Positions 43,173-51,526 of a stretch of DNA of 64,000 nt are shown here, in pieces. The stretch's first letter is position 1. Every line of letters begins with the position of its first letter. A program made the translations under genes and the position numbers. The notes under the pieces were generated by a model, which worked only from the letters and a program-made list of their open reading frames with translations, made no database searches and was not told the origin of the DNA. Origin of the DNA: Bacteroidetes Order II. bacterium (GTDB taxonomy: Bacteria; Bacteroidota; Rhodothermia; Rhodothermales; UBA2364); NCBI GenBank assembly GCA_016788705.1, contig JAEUSQ010000015.1, forward strand, positions 115,133-179,132. Reading direction: 5' to 3'.

Positions 43173-45944
43173 CTATGTTTTTTTTCGATTAAAGACCGTG
43201 GCGAGAGGTAACGCAGCATTCGGATTTACAAAATCGTTGTTTCGGAGAGGCAGTGCGCTTTTAAGCGGCAAGGTAAAACAGAAGGTTGCCCCGTTTCCCA
43301 GTACACTCTCCACCCAAATCCGGCCTTGGTGTGCCGCAACAATACGTTGACAAATGGCCAATCCAAGCCCGCTACCTGTCGGCCTACCTTTTTGAATATG
43401 AGCGACTTGGTGAAACTTCTCAAAAATCAATTTTTGTTCCTCCTCCGATATCCCAACGCCTTCATCCCGAACACAAAACAAGACGTGTTCCTCTTCTTTG
43501 CGGACAGAAACATAGATGCTACTCCCCGAATCGTCAGAAAACTTCAAAGCGTTTGAAAGGAGGTTCACCAATACCTGTATTAACCGATCTCGGTCCGCCT
43601 GAAGCATGATAGGGAATTCCGGCGGCACAAGCAAGATGTCCACCTTTTTCTGTGATGCAAGTGCCTGAAGGCTCCTTACAGCTTCTTGTATGACAGGCAT
43701 AATATCAAACTCTGAAACCAACCATTCTACACTGTCAGATTCCGTCTTTTCCATGTCCAGAACGTCATTAATCAGCCGTGTAAGTCGTTCACTCTCACGA
43801 ATAATCAGTTGTAAGAACTCTTTTCGCTGTTCAACAGGCAATCCTTCGTTCATGAGCATGATTTCGGTCAAAGCCCGGATAGACGTGAGTGGTGTCCGGA
43901 GTTCATGCGTGACCGTCGAAACGAAATCATCTTTCATCTTATCTAACTCTTTCAGCCGGTCATTTGCTTTGCGTAATTCCGCAGAGGCCAACTCCAATGC
44001 ACGGGATTTTTCTTCGAGTTCACGACTGTATTGGATCACTTGACGGGTTTCATCAAGCATGTGCATCAATTCCTCTATGGCCAGCGGTCCTTCTTTTACC
44101 ACACTGGCCACCATAACCCGCGCAGAAGCCGATCCAATAACGGCACTAAGTTGTGTCTCAGTAAACTGTACCAACTCCGCCAACTCGCTGCTTCGGTTCG
44201 TACCCAGTGCTAATTTCACCTGCTGATGAAATCGGGTGAGCAGCTCCGTGGAACGTCTGCGGCCTAAAAAACGCTTGAGCAAGTTTTCCAAATCTTCTGC
44301 CCGTGCCTGCCCCTTCCATGCGACCCCCGGCAATGCTTGTTTTTGCTTAAAAACATCTACAAAAGCAAGTGCTTGTTTTTGTTCTTCAAACGATTGTTTG
44401 GTAAACAAAGAGACCCCCACAAAAGCCACGACGTTAAAGAGGAAGCTCCAGAAAAGTGAATGAGACAGCGAGCTGTAGTCCGTTTGTCCAAAAAGTGCAT
44501 AGGGCCGCAGCCAGGTTAAGCCAAAATACCCCTCCGTGATAACAGAACGGCTTACCCATCCCGACTCTGCAAGCGAGGGAATCAGGAGCGTAAGGCCCCA
44601 AATACAGAAACCAGCCAGCACCCCCGACATTGCCCCCAGTTTGGTGGCCTGCTTCCAAAACAACCCGCCAAAAACGGCAGGTGCAAATTGGGCGATAGCG
44701 GCAAAGGAAATTAAACCTAAATTAACCAACGTATAACTGGTTGGGACCAACTTAAAATAGCCATATCCTAAAGCAATAATACCAATAATTGCAGTTCGAC
44801 GGATTAACAATAAGAAACGTGGTACCACCATTCGGTCTCCTATATTTAACTTTCGGAGGCGAAGTAGGGTTGGCACGATCAAATCATTGGATACCATCGT
44901 ACTTAAAGTAATTGTGGCCACAATCACCATCCCAGTAGCAGCCGAAAGGCCACCCAGAAATGTAAGAATCGAAATAAACGATTGGTCTGCGGCAATGGGT
45001 AGGGCCAGCACAAAGCCATCTGCGGCTTGTGTATTGCCAAAATAAATGCGTCCGCCAAGCGCAATAGGTAATACAAAAAGGTTAATCAACAACAAATAGA
45101 GGGGGAAGAGCCACATGGCCTTGTTAATATGGGCCTCCGAAACATTTTCCACAACCGCCATATGAAATTGTCGGGGCAAGAGCACCACCACCAAGCCCGA
45201 CAAAATGGTCATCCACATCAAATCCGAATAGGCCGCTGGCTCGAAGTGAAACAGGTTTTCCAATCCAGGAATGCCTTCTGCACGAGTAAAAATGTCCGCA
45301 TATCCATCAAACATGCCATAGGTCACAAAACCTCCCACCAAGAGGAAGGTCAACAGTTTTACAATAGACTCGAAGGTAATGGCCGCTACCATTCCTTCAT
45401 GGCGCTCCAAAGGATTTAGGTGCCGCGTTCCGAATAAGATGGCAAATAGGGCAAGTGTAAACGCAACATAAAAGGCGGTTTGCCCTCCTGTATCGGTTGT
45501 GCCTGTAATAATTAAGAAACTATATGATATGGCTTTAAGTTGTAGTGCAATATAAGGAATTCCGCCCAGAACAGCTATTACTGTAATGATGCCCCCCAAG
45601 GTTGCACTTTTTCCATAACGAGATGCCACAAAATCTGCAATCGAGGTAATCCGATAACGTTTAGAGATGCGAATCATCTTGCGCAAAATGAGCCATGATA
45701 GCGGCATCATCAATGTAGGGCCTACAAAGATGGGTAAAAACCCGATTCCCTCGCTGGCAGCGCGTCCTACACTGCCATAGAACGTCCAAGCAGTGCAATA
45801 TACCGCCAAGGAAAGGGCATACCCGTATGCATTCCCCACAATACTCCGCCCTTGCTCGGCGCGCCGATCGCCCCACCATGCAATTGCAAAGAGCAAAGCC
45901 AGGTATAGCATGGCAATTAGTAACGTGGCCCAAGCTGGCAACAT
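43173..45944 (-). CDS. Sodium/solute symporter-histidine kinase fusion (CbrA-like)
   Basis: A 923-residue membrane sensor. Residues about 1-520 are a sodium:solute symporter (SSS) domain with about 13 helices (YALSLAVYCTAWTFYGSVGR, MWMTILSGLVVVLLPRQFHM). A linker and coiled coil (ELEEKSRALELASAELRKAN) lead to the kinase core: His in FVSTVTHELRTPLTSIRALT, N box LSNALKFSDDSG, G1 DEGVGISEEEQ, F box FEKFHQV and G2 TGSGLGLAIC. All catalytic parts are intact. CbrA-type kinases couple nutrient transport to carbon/nitrogen control. ATG 45944 (MLPAWATLL) is chosen. A two-helix protein gene precedes it by 5 bp and a response regulator follows. Confidence 0.92.
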   Translation of the reverse strand: MLPAWATLLIAMLYLALLFAIAWWGDRRAEQGRSIVGNAYGYALSLAVYCTAWTFYGSVGRAASEGIGFLPIFVGPTLMMPLSWLILRKMIRISKRYRITSIADFVASRYGKSATLGGIITVIAVLGGIPYIALQLKAISYSFLIITGTTDTGGQTAFYVAFTLALFAILFGTRHLNPLERHEGMVAAITFESIVKLLTFLLVGGFVTYGMFDGYADIFTRAEGIPGLENLFHFEPAAYSDLMWMTILSGLVVVLLPRQFHMAVVENVSEAHINKAMWLFPLYLLLINLFVLPIALGGRIYFGNTQAADGFVLALPIAADQSFISILTFLGGLSAATGMVIVATITLSTMVSNDLIVPTLLRLRKLNIGDRMVVPRFLLLIRRTAIIGIIALGYGYFKLVPTSYTLVNLGLISFAAIAQFAPAVFGGLFWKQATKLGAMSGVLAGFCIWGLTLLIPSLAESGWVSRSVITEGYFGLTWLRPYALFGQTDYSSLSHSLFWSFLFNVVAFVGVSLFTKQSFEEQKQALAFVDVFKQKQALPGVAWKGQARAEDLENLLKRFLGRRRSTELLTRFHQQVKLALGTNRSSELAELVQFTETQLSAVIGSASARVMVASVVKEGPLAIEELMHMLDETRQVIQYSRELEEKSRALELASAELRKANDRLKELDKMKDDFVSTVTHELRTPLTSIRALTEIMLMNEGLPVEQRKEFLQLIIRESERLTRLINDVLDMEKTESDSVEWLVSEFDIMPVIQEAVRSLQALASQKKVDILLVPPEFPIMLQADRDRLIQVLVNLLSNALKFSDDSGSSIYVSVRKEEEHVLFCVRDEGVGISEEEQKLIFEKFHQVAHIQKGRPTGSGLGLAICQRIVAAHQGRIWVESVLGNGATFCFTLPLKSALPLRNNDFVNPNAALPLATVFNRKKT

Positions 45945-45949
45945 AACGG

Positions 45950-46150
45950 TTATTCGTTTGGGTGGATGTCCGAGAAATATTCGGCCATCAAGGCCATCAA
46001 CACAATGATTATAAGCCAAACCACAAAAATATACACATACAACACCGGAATACCAGCCATTTTGCCTCCATGACCAAAGAGGTTGATAATGGGGTAACTG
46101 AACAAGGTTAAGCCAAAGAAAAACAAGGCAATGAGGCGCTGAGATTTCAT
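45950..46150 (-). CDS. Small two-helix membrane protein preceding the symporter-kinase
   Basis: A 66-residue protein with two membrane helices, LIALFFFGLTLFSYPIINLF and VLYVYIFVVWLIIIVLMALM, followed by a short acidic tail. The size, topology and position directly before an SSS protein resemble the small subunits (DUF485/YhdT-like and DUF4212-like) that accompany SSS transporters. ATG 46150 is chosen. Assignment as a subunit is inference. Confidence 0.68.
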   Translation of the reverse strand: MKSQRLIALFFFGLTLFSYPIINLFGHGGKMAGIPVLYVYIFVVWLIIIVLMALMAEYFSDIHPNE

Positions 46151-46237
46151 CGTATCTGGATTATAAGTGTAACCCGTGAAGTTACGTATTGGAGACGGGC
46201 TTGCCAAAAAAGCGCTTATCATTTCTGCACATGGTGC

Positions 46238-48013
46238 TTAGATTTTCATTAGAGAAGCGAGAATATCTTGATTTTGGCCAAACCATTCCGAAACCACTTT
46301 GCGAACCGATCGTGCATCTTGCTGTATCAACACCCGCTCTGCAATTTCCTTTGCTTCCTGATAGGTCAGGTTCCGAATGATGCGCTTGATCTGGGGGATA
46401 AAAACGGGGGAGACACTAAAAGCATCCAATCCCATGCCCAATAACAAGGGCGTAGCAAGTGGGTTCGCTGCGAACTCGCCACACATGCCCACAAAAATAC
46501 CTTTTCGGTGGGCTGCCTGAATGGTATGGGCAATCAATTGTAATACAGCAGGGTGCATTTCATCGAAGCGATTCGCCACTAGATCATTCCCGCGATCCAC
46601 GGCGAGCACATACTGGGTTAAGTCATTCGTTCCAATCGAGAAAAAGTCCACTTCCTCTGCAAAAAGATCCGCCATTAATGCCACCGAAGGGACTTCCACC
46701 ATAATCCCTACCTGCATTTTACTATCGAAAGTCTTGCCTTCTGCCGCCAGTTCGATTTTGGTACGCGCAATCATTCGTTTAATCGCCCTTACTTCGCCGA
46801 TGTTTGTCACCATGGGAATCATGAGTCGTGTTGGCCCATAAACCGAAGCCCGAAGAATGGCCCGGATTTGCGAACGTAGCAACGACTGACGGTCTAACAA
46901 TATTCGAACACCGCGCCAGCCCAGAAATGGATTAGGCTCGTGCTTTCCCAATGGAAGCACTTTATCACCTCCCAGATCAATCAAACGAAAGGTGGCCACA
47001 AACGGGGAGGTGGCTTCCAATACTTCTTTATAAAGTGCGAGTTGTTCTTCTTCGGTGAGGGCACGGCCTTGTGCCAGATACATCATCTCGGTTCGTACCA
47101 GGCCCACACCCTCCGCCCGATATTCCATTAACTGCGGTAATTCGGCACTAAACTCAAGATTGGCCCTTAGATGCACACGATGCCCGTCTAAGGTTTCGGC
47201 GGGAAGGTGTTTAAGTTCGGATTGCTGTTCGAGTAGTTTGCTGTACTGGGCCTGTTTTAGCCGATACTCCTGCATGGTTTCGGGAGACGGATTAATGACC
47301 AAAATACCCGAAAAACCATCTACGATCACCCAATCCCCTTCTTCTACCACCCGTTCTGCCTGCCAGCCCGCCGAGATCAAGGCCGGAACCCCCAATGCCC
47401 GTGCCATAATGGAAGCATGAGAAGTCGTCCCCCCGATGTCCATCACACAGCCTAGTACTTGTCGTTTGCTGAACAATACCAAATCTGCCGCAGTCAGATT
47501 TTGCGCTACCACCACACGGTGTTGTTGGATTTTGGAGATAAGGCGTTTTTGCTGAAGGGATCGAAGCACCCGGTCTTTGACATCTTGAAATTCTTGTGCA
47601 CGCTCCCGAAGGTAGGCATTTCCACTGGCTTCCATTTGGCCTATATGGCGCTCCAACGTCATCTGAACAGCATACTCGGCATTGCAAGCCTCATTAAGAA
47701 TAAATGCGTTTGCCGCATTTGTGAAAACAGGATCCTCCAGAATCTGTACCTGGGCTTCAAAGATATGTGCACTCTCCGAACCAATTTTCTCTTCGGCAAC
47801 CGAGGCTACTTTTTTAAGCTCATATTTTGCACGTTCCAACGCTTCATCCAACCGAATCTGTTCGGTCGGGATTTCTTCGTGACTCAATTGTTTACGCTGC
47901 AAAGAAGGTTTGGTGCGCGAGAAGAGATAGGCAGGGGCAATGGCAAAACCAGGCGATATGCCAATTCCCTGAAGTATCTGCTCGGTTTGTTTGGACGTAT
48001 CAGGTTCCTCCAT
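46238..48013 (-). CDS. ptsI: PTS enzyme I (PEP-protein phosphotransferase)
   Basis: First enzyme of the phosphotransferase system: takes phosphate from PEP and passes it to HPr. The 591-residue protein begins QGIGISPGFAIAPAY. The active-site His is in GGTTSHASIMARALGVPALI. The PEP-binding half includes GVGLVRTEMMYLAQGR, MIPMVTNIGEVRAI and FFSIGTNDLTQYVLAVDRGN, with the catalytic Cys in GIFVGMCGEFAAN. ATG 48013 leaves a 13-bp gap after ptsH. No sugar-specific EII genes are in the window, so a regulatory role is as likely as sugar uptake (inference). Confidence 0.95.
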   Translation of the reverse strand: MEEPDTSKQTEQILQGIGISPGFAIAPAYLFSRTKPSLQRKQLSHEEIPTEQIRLDEALERAKYELKKVASVAEEKIGSESAHIFEAQVQILEDPVFTNAANAFILNEACNAEYAVQMTLERHIGQMEASGNAYLRERAQEFQDVKDRVLRSLQQKRLISKIQQHRVVVAQNLTAADLVLFSKRQVLGCVMDIGGTTSHASIMARALGVPALISAGWQAERVVEEGDWVIVDGFSGILVINPSPETMQEYRLKQAQYSKLLEQQSELKHLPAETLDGHRVHLRANLEFSAELPQLMEYRAEGVGLVRTEMMYLAQGRALTEEEQLALYKEVLEATSPFVATFRLIDLGGDKVLPLGKHEPNPFLGWRGVRILLDRQSLLRSQIRAILRASVYGPTRLMIPMVTNIGEVRAIKRMIARTKIELAAEGKTFDSKMQVGIMVEVPSVALMADLFAEEVDFFSIGTNDLTQYVLAVDRGNDLVANRFDEMHPAVLQLIAHTIQAAHRKGIFVGMCGEFAANPLATPLLLGMGLDAFSVSPVFIPQIKRIIRNLTYQEAKEIAERVLIQQDARSVRKVVSEWFGQNQDILASLMKI

Positions 48014-48026
48014 TGGGGTATGCGTC

Positions 48027-48338
48027 TTAAGTGGAGGCAAGTGGTTTGGGAGTAACTACCTTGGTCATCATAGCTTCTTCTCCAAAGCCATCTTCAAACA
48101 TTGCACAGATTTCATTAGCGGCTTCGGTGGCATCCTCGCCCTCAAACATCAGGTACAAGGTAGCACCAGGCTCGGCTGCGAGGGTCATCACACCAATAAT
48201 GCTCTTGCCATTGATCTCAAAACCATCTTTTTCGATAAAAAAGTCCGCCTTGAACCGTGAAGCCGCTTTAACAAGCAGCGAGGAGGGACGGGTATGAAGT
48301 CCTGCACGGTTCCGAACCGTTACTGTTCGTTTAATCAT
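48027..48338 (-). CDS. ptsH: PTS phosphocarrier protein HPr
   Basis: Phosphocarrier between EI and downstream acceptors. Phospho-His15 is in NRAGLHTRPSS and the regulatory Ser46 in INGKSIIGVM, so HPr kinase control is possible. At 103 residues it is longer than the usual ~88 because of a C-terminal extension (GEEAMMTKVVTPKPLAST). It overlaps the polyprenyl synthetase stop by 4 bp and precedes ptsI. Confidence 0.93.
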   Translation of the reverse strand: MIKRTVTVRNRAGLHTRPSSLLVKAASRFKADFFIEKDGFEINGKSIIGVMTLAAEPGATLYLMFEGEDATEAANEICAMFEDGFGEEAMMTKVVTPKPLAST

Positions 48339-49306
48339 TGCTTTCGATGTTGTAGCGATTGTATCAGCGTCTGCAAGGTATCCAAAACAGGAGACGAGGG
48401 CAAGCGCAATAGGACCGATTGTGCAGCAAGAAACTGTGTTTCCGCCAATTTTGCGGCATCCGCCGTAACTTCCAACGCTTCCATAAGCGCTTCTGCCCGC
48501 GGGATTTCACTTTCCGCCATTCCTCCCGTGAGGGTGCGCTGCAAAAACGCAAGATCGGGTCCGGAAGCACGTTCCAATGCCGTAAGAAGCAGCCACGTAC
48601 GTTTACCCTGCATCAAATCCCCACCTTTTTGCTTGCCAAACCCGATGGGTGCAGTTAGATCCAATAAATCATCCTGAACTTGAAATCCTATCCCAATGTG
48701 TTGTCCAAGCGCGCCCAAAGCATCACGATCCTCGTCCGAAGCCCCACCCAACAATCCACCCAATTCAAAAGCACAACGCAGAAGTGCAGCAGTTTTACCA
48801 TCTATCATGTCTAAATACTCTGAAATATGCACATCCATTCGTTTCTCAAAAACCATATCCAGCATCTGGCCCTCACAAAGCCGCATGACCATTTTATGGA
48901 ACTGGCGGATCATGATCCCAAGACGCGGACTACCCGTTTGTGCCAGCAAGTCATAGGACATTCCCATCATTAGGTCTCCACTCAGGATAGCCACATTTTC
49001 GTCCCACTTCCGGTGCACCGTAGGGCGCCCCCGACGTGTGTCTGCGCGGTCCATAATGTCGTCGTGCAGCAGCGTAAAATTATGAAACACCTCTACGGCC
49101 AAGGCTGCGGGCATGGCTGTTTCCAAAGAAACCCCGTAGAGTTCTGCTGCCAGCAGCACACAGACAGGGCGAATTCTCTTCCCACCAGCTTCTAAGGTGT
49201 ATCGAACGGGCGCGTAAAGATCCGGCGGGTAATCTGGCAAGGTAAGCCTTTTAAGGGCTGCTTCCACTTGGCCGGAAAGGGCCTGAATGTGTTCTTGTGG
49301 GTGCAT
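48335..49306 (-). CDS. Polyprenyl synthetase family protein
   Basis: A 323-residue trans-prenyltransferase that condenses isopentenyl diphosphate with allylic diphosphates. The first aspartate-rich motif is in LLHDDIMDRADTRRGRPTVH and the second in GFQVQDDLLDLTAP. The product chain length (farnesyl, geranylgeranyl or longer, for quinone or carrier lipid) cannot be fixed by eye. ATG 49306 is chosen. Its stop overlaps the ptsH start by 4 bp, coupling isoprenoid synthesis with PTS genes. Confidence 0.9.
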   Translation of the reverse strand: MHPQEHIQALSGQVEAALKRLTLPDYPPDLYAPVRYTLEAGGKRIRPVCVLLAAELYGVSLETAMPAALAVEVFHNFTLLHDDIMDRADTRRGRPTVHRKWDENVAILSGDLMMGMSYDLLAQTGSPRLGIMIRQFHKMVMRLCEGQMLDMVFEKRMDVHISEYLDMIDGKTAALLRCAFELGGLLGGASDEDRDALGALGQHIGIGFQVQDDLLDLTAPIGFGKQKGGDLMQGKRTWLLLTALERASGPDLAFLQRTLTGGMAESEIPRAEALMEALEVTADAAKLAETQFLAAQSVLLRLPSSPVLDTLQTLIQSLQHRKQ

Positions 49307-49325
49307 AGGGCTTCCGCTGGGCAAA

Positions 49326-49357
49326 GAAAAGCACCTGCTAATGGTGTGCAGGTGCTT
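49326..49357 (-). terminator. Rho-independent terminator after adk
   Basis: AAGCACCTGC and GCAGGTGCTT form a perfect 10-bp stem around a 9-base loop. On the minus strand it is followed by TTTTCTTT. It begins 6 bp after the adk stop and separates adk from the polyprenyl synthetase gene. Confidence 0.82.
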
Positions 49358-49363
49358 AATTTA

Positions 49364-49990
49364 TCAGGCCAAGACTGCTTTGATACGTTCAAAAATTTCT
49401 TCAATTTCGCCTACGCCATCCACCTCTCTTAGCCGACTTTTGCCACGAAAGTAGGCTTCGAGTGGGGCCGTATCAGCGTCATACACGGCCAAGCGTTCTC
49501 GAATGGCTTCTGGTTGATCGTCGGAACGATGCAGCAGGACCTCGGAAGGAAGATCGGCTGGAGGAGGATTATAGACCAAGTGGTAAATTTCGCCGGTTTC
49601 TTTGTTCATGCGGCGGTTGGAAAGCCGTTCGACGATAAGTTCAACATCAACCTTTAGACTGACCACCACATAGTCATCGGCATTGTGGCGGGTCAAAAAA
49701 TCATCCAACCACTCGGCTTGTGGAATGGTTCTTGGAAAGCCATCTAATATAAACTGATTCAAACCTGCATGTTCAATCCCTTCCCCAGCGATGCCACAAA
49801 CCACCGAATCTGGAACCAATTTCCCTGCATCCATATACGATTTGGCTTCTTTGCCAACTGGTGTACCCTCTTTGATGGCAGCACGAAACATGTCGCCCGT
49901 CGAAAGGTGGGCCAAGGCATAATGGCTCGCCAAATATTTTGCTTGCGTCCCTTTGCCTGCACCGGGCGGACCAAATAAAACAAGTCTCAT
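49364..49990 (-). CDS. adk: Adenylate kinase
   Basis: Balances AMP, ADP and ATP. The 208-residue protein has the P-loop FGPPGAGKGTQAKYLA, STGDMFRAAI, FILDGFPRTIPQAEWLDDFL and the LID region NRRMNKETGEIYHLVYNPP. The LID has no zinc-binding cysteines. Typical long-form bacterial enzyme. A terminator follows directly. Confidence 0.95.
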   Translation of the reverse strand: MRLVLFGPPGAGKGTQAKYLASHYALAHLSTGDMFRAAIKEGTPVGKEAKSYMDAGKLVPDSVVCGIAGEGIEHAGLNQFILDGFPRTIPQAEWLDDFLTRHNADDYVVVSLKVDVELIVERLSNRRMNKETGEIYHLVYNPPPADLPSEVLLHRSDDQPEAIRERLAVYDADTAPLEAYFRGKSRLREVDGVGEIEEIFERIKAVLA

Positions 49991-50074
49991 AATTTTTTAA
50001 CGTTAAGTATTGAAAGGAGAAAAAAACTTAACATCTAAACCGCTATTAACCAAAAAAAGAATTGATTAATGCCA

Positions 50075-50500
50075 CTACAACTTTACGATACGCCTCGCAT
50101 TAGGATCAATACTTTGAATAAAGGGTGCTACTTCGGGCACAAAAAGTGCCTCCATCAGAAGGTTGGGATGCACCCGAAGGGTCATGTTTTGGGTACCATA
50201 CCATACCGATCCAAGAATACATATCACCAGCACCCAAGAAGAAAAACGAGAAGGCCACAAAAAATGAGACAATCGCAACAATTGCCATAAACCAATAATG
50301 GCAAACGGCAACAATGAAATACCTGTTAGGGTAGAAAACAAGCTAAACTCAAAGAGCAATACTAATGTGGTAGTCGTCAATAAGAACGACATCACAAAAC
50401 TGGTGAACCAGAAGTACACCTGATCCGAGAACCAAACACCGCCTACCCGATCAAACAATACCAATAAGCCAAAAAGCATCAACAATAAAAAAACAATCAT
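50075..50500 (-). CDS. Hypothetical membrane protein
   Basis: A 141-residue protein with about four hydrophobic segments and a polar C-terminus (VAPFIQSIDPNARRIVKL). I recognise no family. ATG 50500 lies 4 bp after the previous stop; an ATG at 50533 (MNEWWTSKNKA) would overlap that gene by 29 bp and is the alternative. Last gene of a three-gene membrane-protein operon. Confidence 0.55.
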   Translation of the reverse strand: MIVFLLLMLFGLLVLFDRVGGVWFSDQVYFWFTSFVMSFLLTTTTLVLLFEFSLFSTLTGISLLPFAIIGLWQLLRLSHFLWPSRFSSWVLVICILGSVWYGTQNMTLRVHPNLLMEALFVPEVAPFIQSIDPNARRIVKL

Positions 50501-50504
50501 CGCC

Positions 50505-51041
50505 TTATTTTTGCTGGTCCACCATTCGTTCATCGGTATTGGGTTCTTGCGTCTTGGTCATTTGTACAATTTTGTCTGTAAGAAAAGCCAAGCGGTCTTG
50601 TAAGACATCCGAGAACAATTGCCCCCCCAATTTAATGACTTGATCCATTATGGGATGCAGCATTTTCCAGAAAGGAGCCCATACATCTCTGCCAGAGGCG
50701 TCTGCTTTATACACCACCACAGGAATGCCCTTTTTTACAGCTTTTCGAACCACTTCCCGATCATCGGTAATCCGGATATCTGAAGACAAGGGTTCGTCAA
50801 CGTCTAACCACTCCATCGTTTGTGGTCTCTTTCTACAAGTAAGTAAAACACCCGCAGCAGCCCCCACCACTACAGCACCTGCCAAAAAGGCCCATTGATA
50901 CCTTTTGAACCCGGAAGACAATGTTTCCCCGGTCTCCGTTAGGTCTGCTTTTGTTTCACGAACCCGGCTCGCAATGGCCTCAGACCGCTGTTTGAGTTCT
51001 GCTTCGAGTTGTTCACGATCCCGTTTTTTGATGTCGGTCAT
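50505..51041 (-). CDS. Hypothetical protein with one membrane helix
   Basis: A 178-residue protein. An N-terminal charged helix (KKRDREQLEAELKQRSEAIA, about residues 5-45) precedes one membrane helix WAFLAGAVVVGAAAGVLLTC near 53-72; the N-terminal part resembles DUF3618/YqjD-type proteins. The C-terminal part (SDIRITDDREVVRKAVKKGI, then helices) is unassigned. ATG 51041 follows the holin-like stop by 2 bp. A longer frame reaching 51419 is antisense-like overlap with that gene and is rejected. Confidence 0.62.
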   Translation of the reverse strand: MTDIKKRDREQLEAELKQRSEAIASRVRETKADLTETGETLSSGFKRYQWAFLAGAVVVGAAAGVLLTCRKRPQTMEWLDVDEPLSSDIRITDDREVVRKAVKKGIPVVVYKADASGRDVWAPFWKMLHPIMDQVIKLGGQLFSDVLQDRLAFLTDKIVQMTKTQEPNTDERMVDQQK

Positions 51042-51043
51042 AA

Positions 51044-51478
51044 TTATTTTTTTGTTGCAGGTTTGGGCAAAAACGTTGGCGTTTCGGAGGCTACTGGGAT
51101 GTTGGGCGGTGGAACCTCTTTCGCAGGCAGTAAAAACGTGACCCCCGGAATCTTGTTCCAAAATGCCTTCTCTGGCTTGATCTTCATAAACTTGGGCCGG
51201 ATGATACCAAACAATAATCCCGCCATCAATAACAAGGCCGTAACCAAAAGAAAGCCCCAAAAAGCGTGTCCCAGCCACATTCCCAAGCCAAGAGCCAAGG
51301 TGATTAGACAAAAAAACAAAAAAACACTCACCACAAATACCAAAATCAATATTCGGATAAGCTGGTTCACAAAGTCTTCGGTCTCCAATGCAAAAAGCGA
51401 TAGCCGAGCTTCCACCCAACCCCTTACCTCTTCGAGCAAGGCTTCCAAATGATTTCCCAAATCACCCAAAGGATTCAT
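51044..51478 (-). CDS. Phage holin family (holin-X-like) membrane protein
   Basis: A 144-residue protein with an N-terminal amphipathic helix (HLEALLEEVRGWVEARLSLF) and two membrane helices joined by a short turn (LIRILILVFVVSVFLFFCLI, FWGFLLVTALLLMAGLLFGI), the pattern of the Actinobacterial holin-X/YqjE group. Despite the family name there are no phage genes nearby. The tail is proline-rich. First gene of a three-gene operon. Function unknown; membrane stress has been suggested for YqjE relatives. Confidence 0.72.
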   Translation of the reverse strand: MNPLGDLGNHLEALLEEVRGWVEARLSLFALETEDFVNQLIRILILVFVVSVFLFFCLITLALGLGMWLGHAFWGFLLVTALLLMAGLLFGIIRPKFMKIKPEKAFWNKIPGVTFLLPAKEVPPPNIPVASETPTFLPKPATKK

Positions 51479-51526
51479 CTTCTTTTGGTTTAGTTACACA
51501 AACCATTTTCCACCTATCAGGCTTAT

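Noticed and set aside
50505..51419. A 304-codon frame covering the holin-like gene
   Set aside because: Its first ~126 codons lie over the holin-X-like gene in another frame; the real protein starts at ATG 51041.
50505..51478. Prophage remnant suggested by the holin-like protein
   Set aside because: No lysis, capsid, integrase or tail genes are nearby; holin-X/YqjE-like proteins are common chromosomal membrane proteins.
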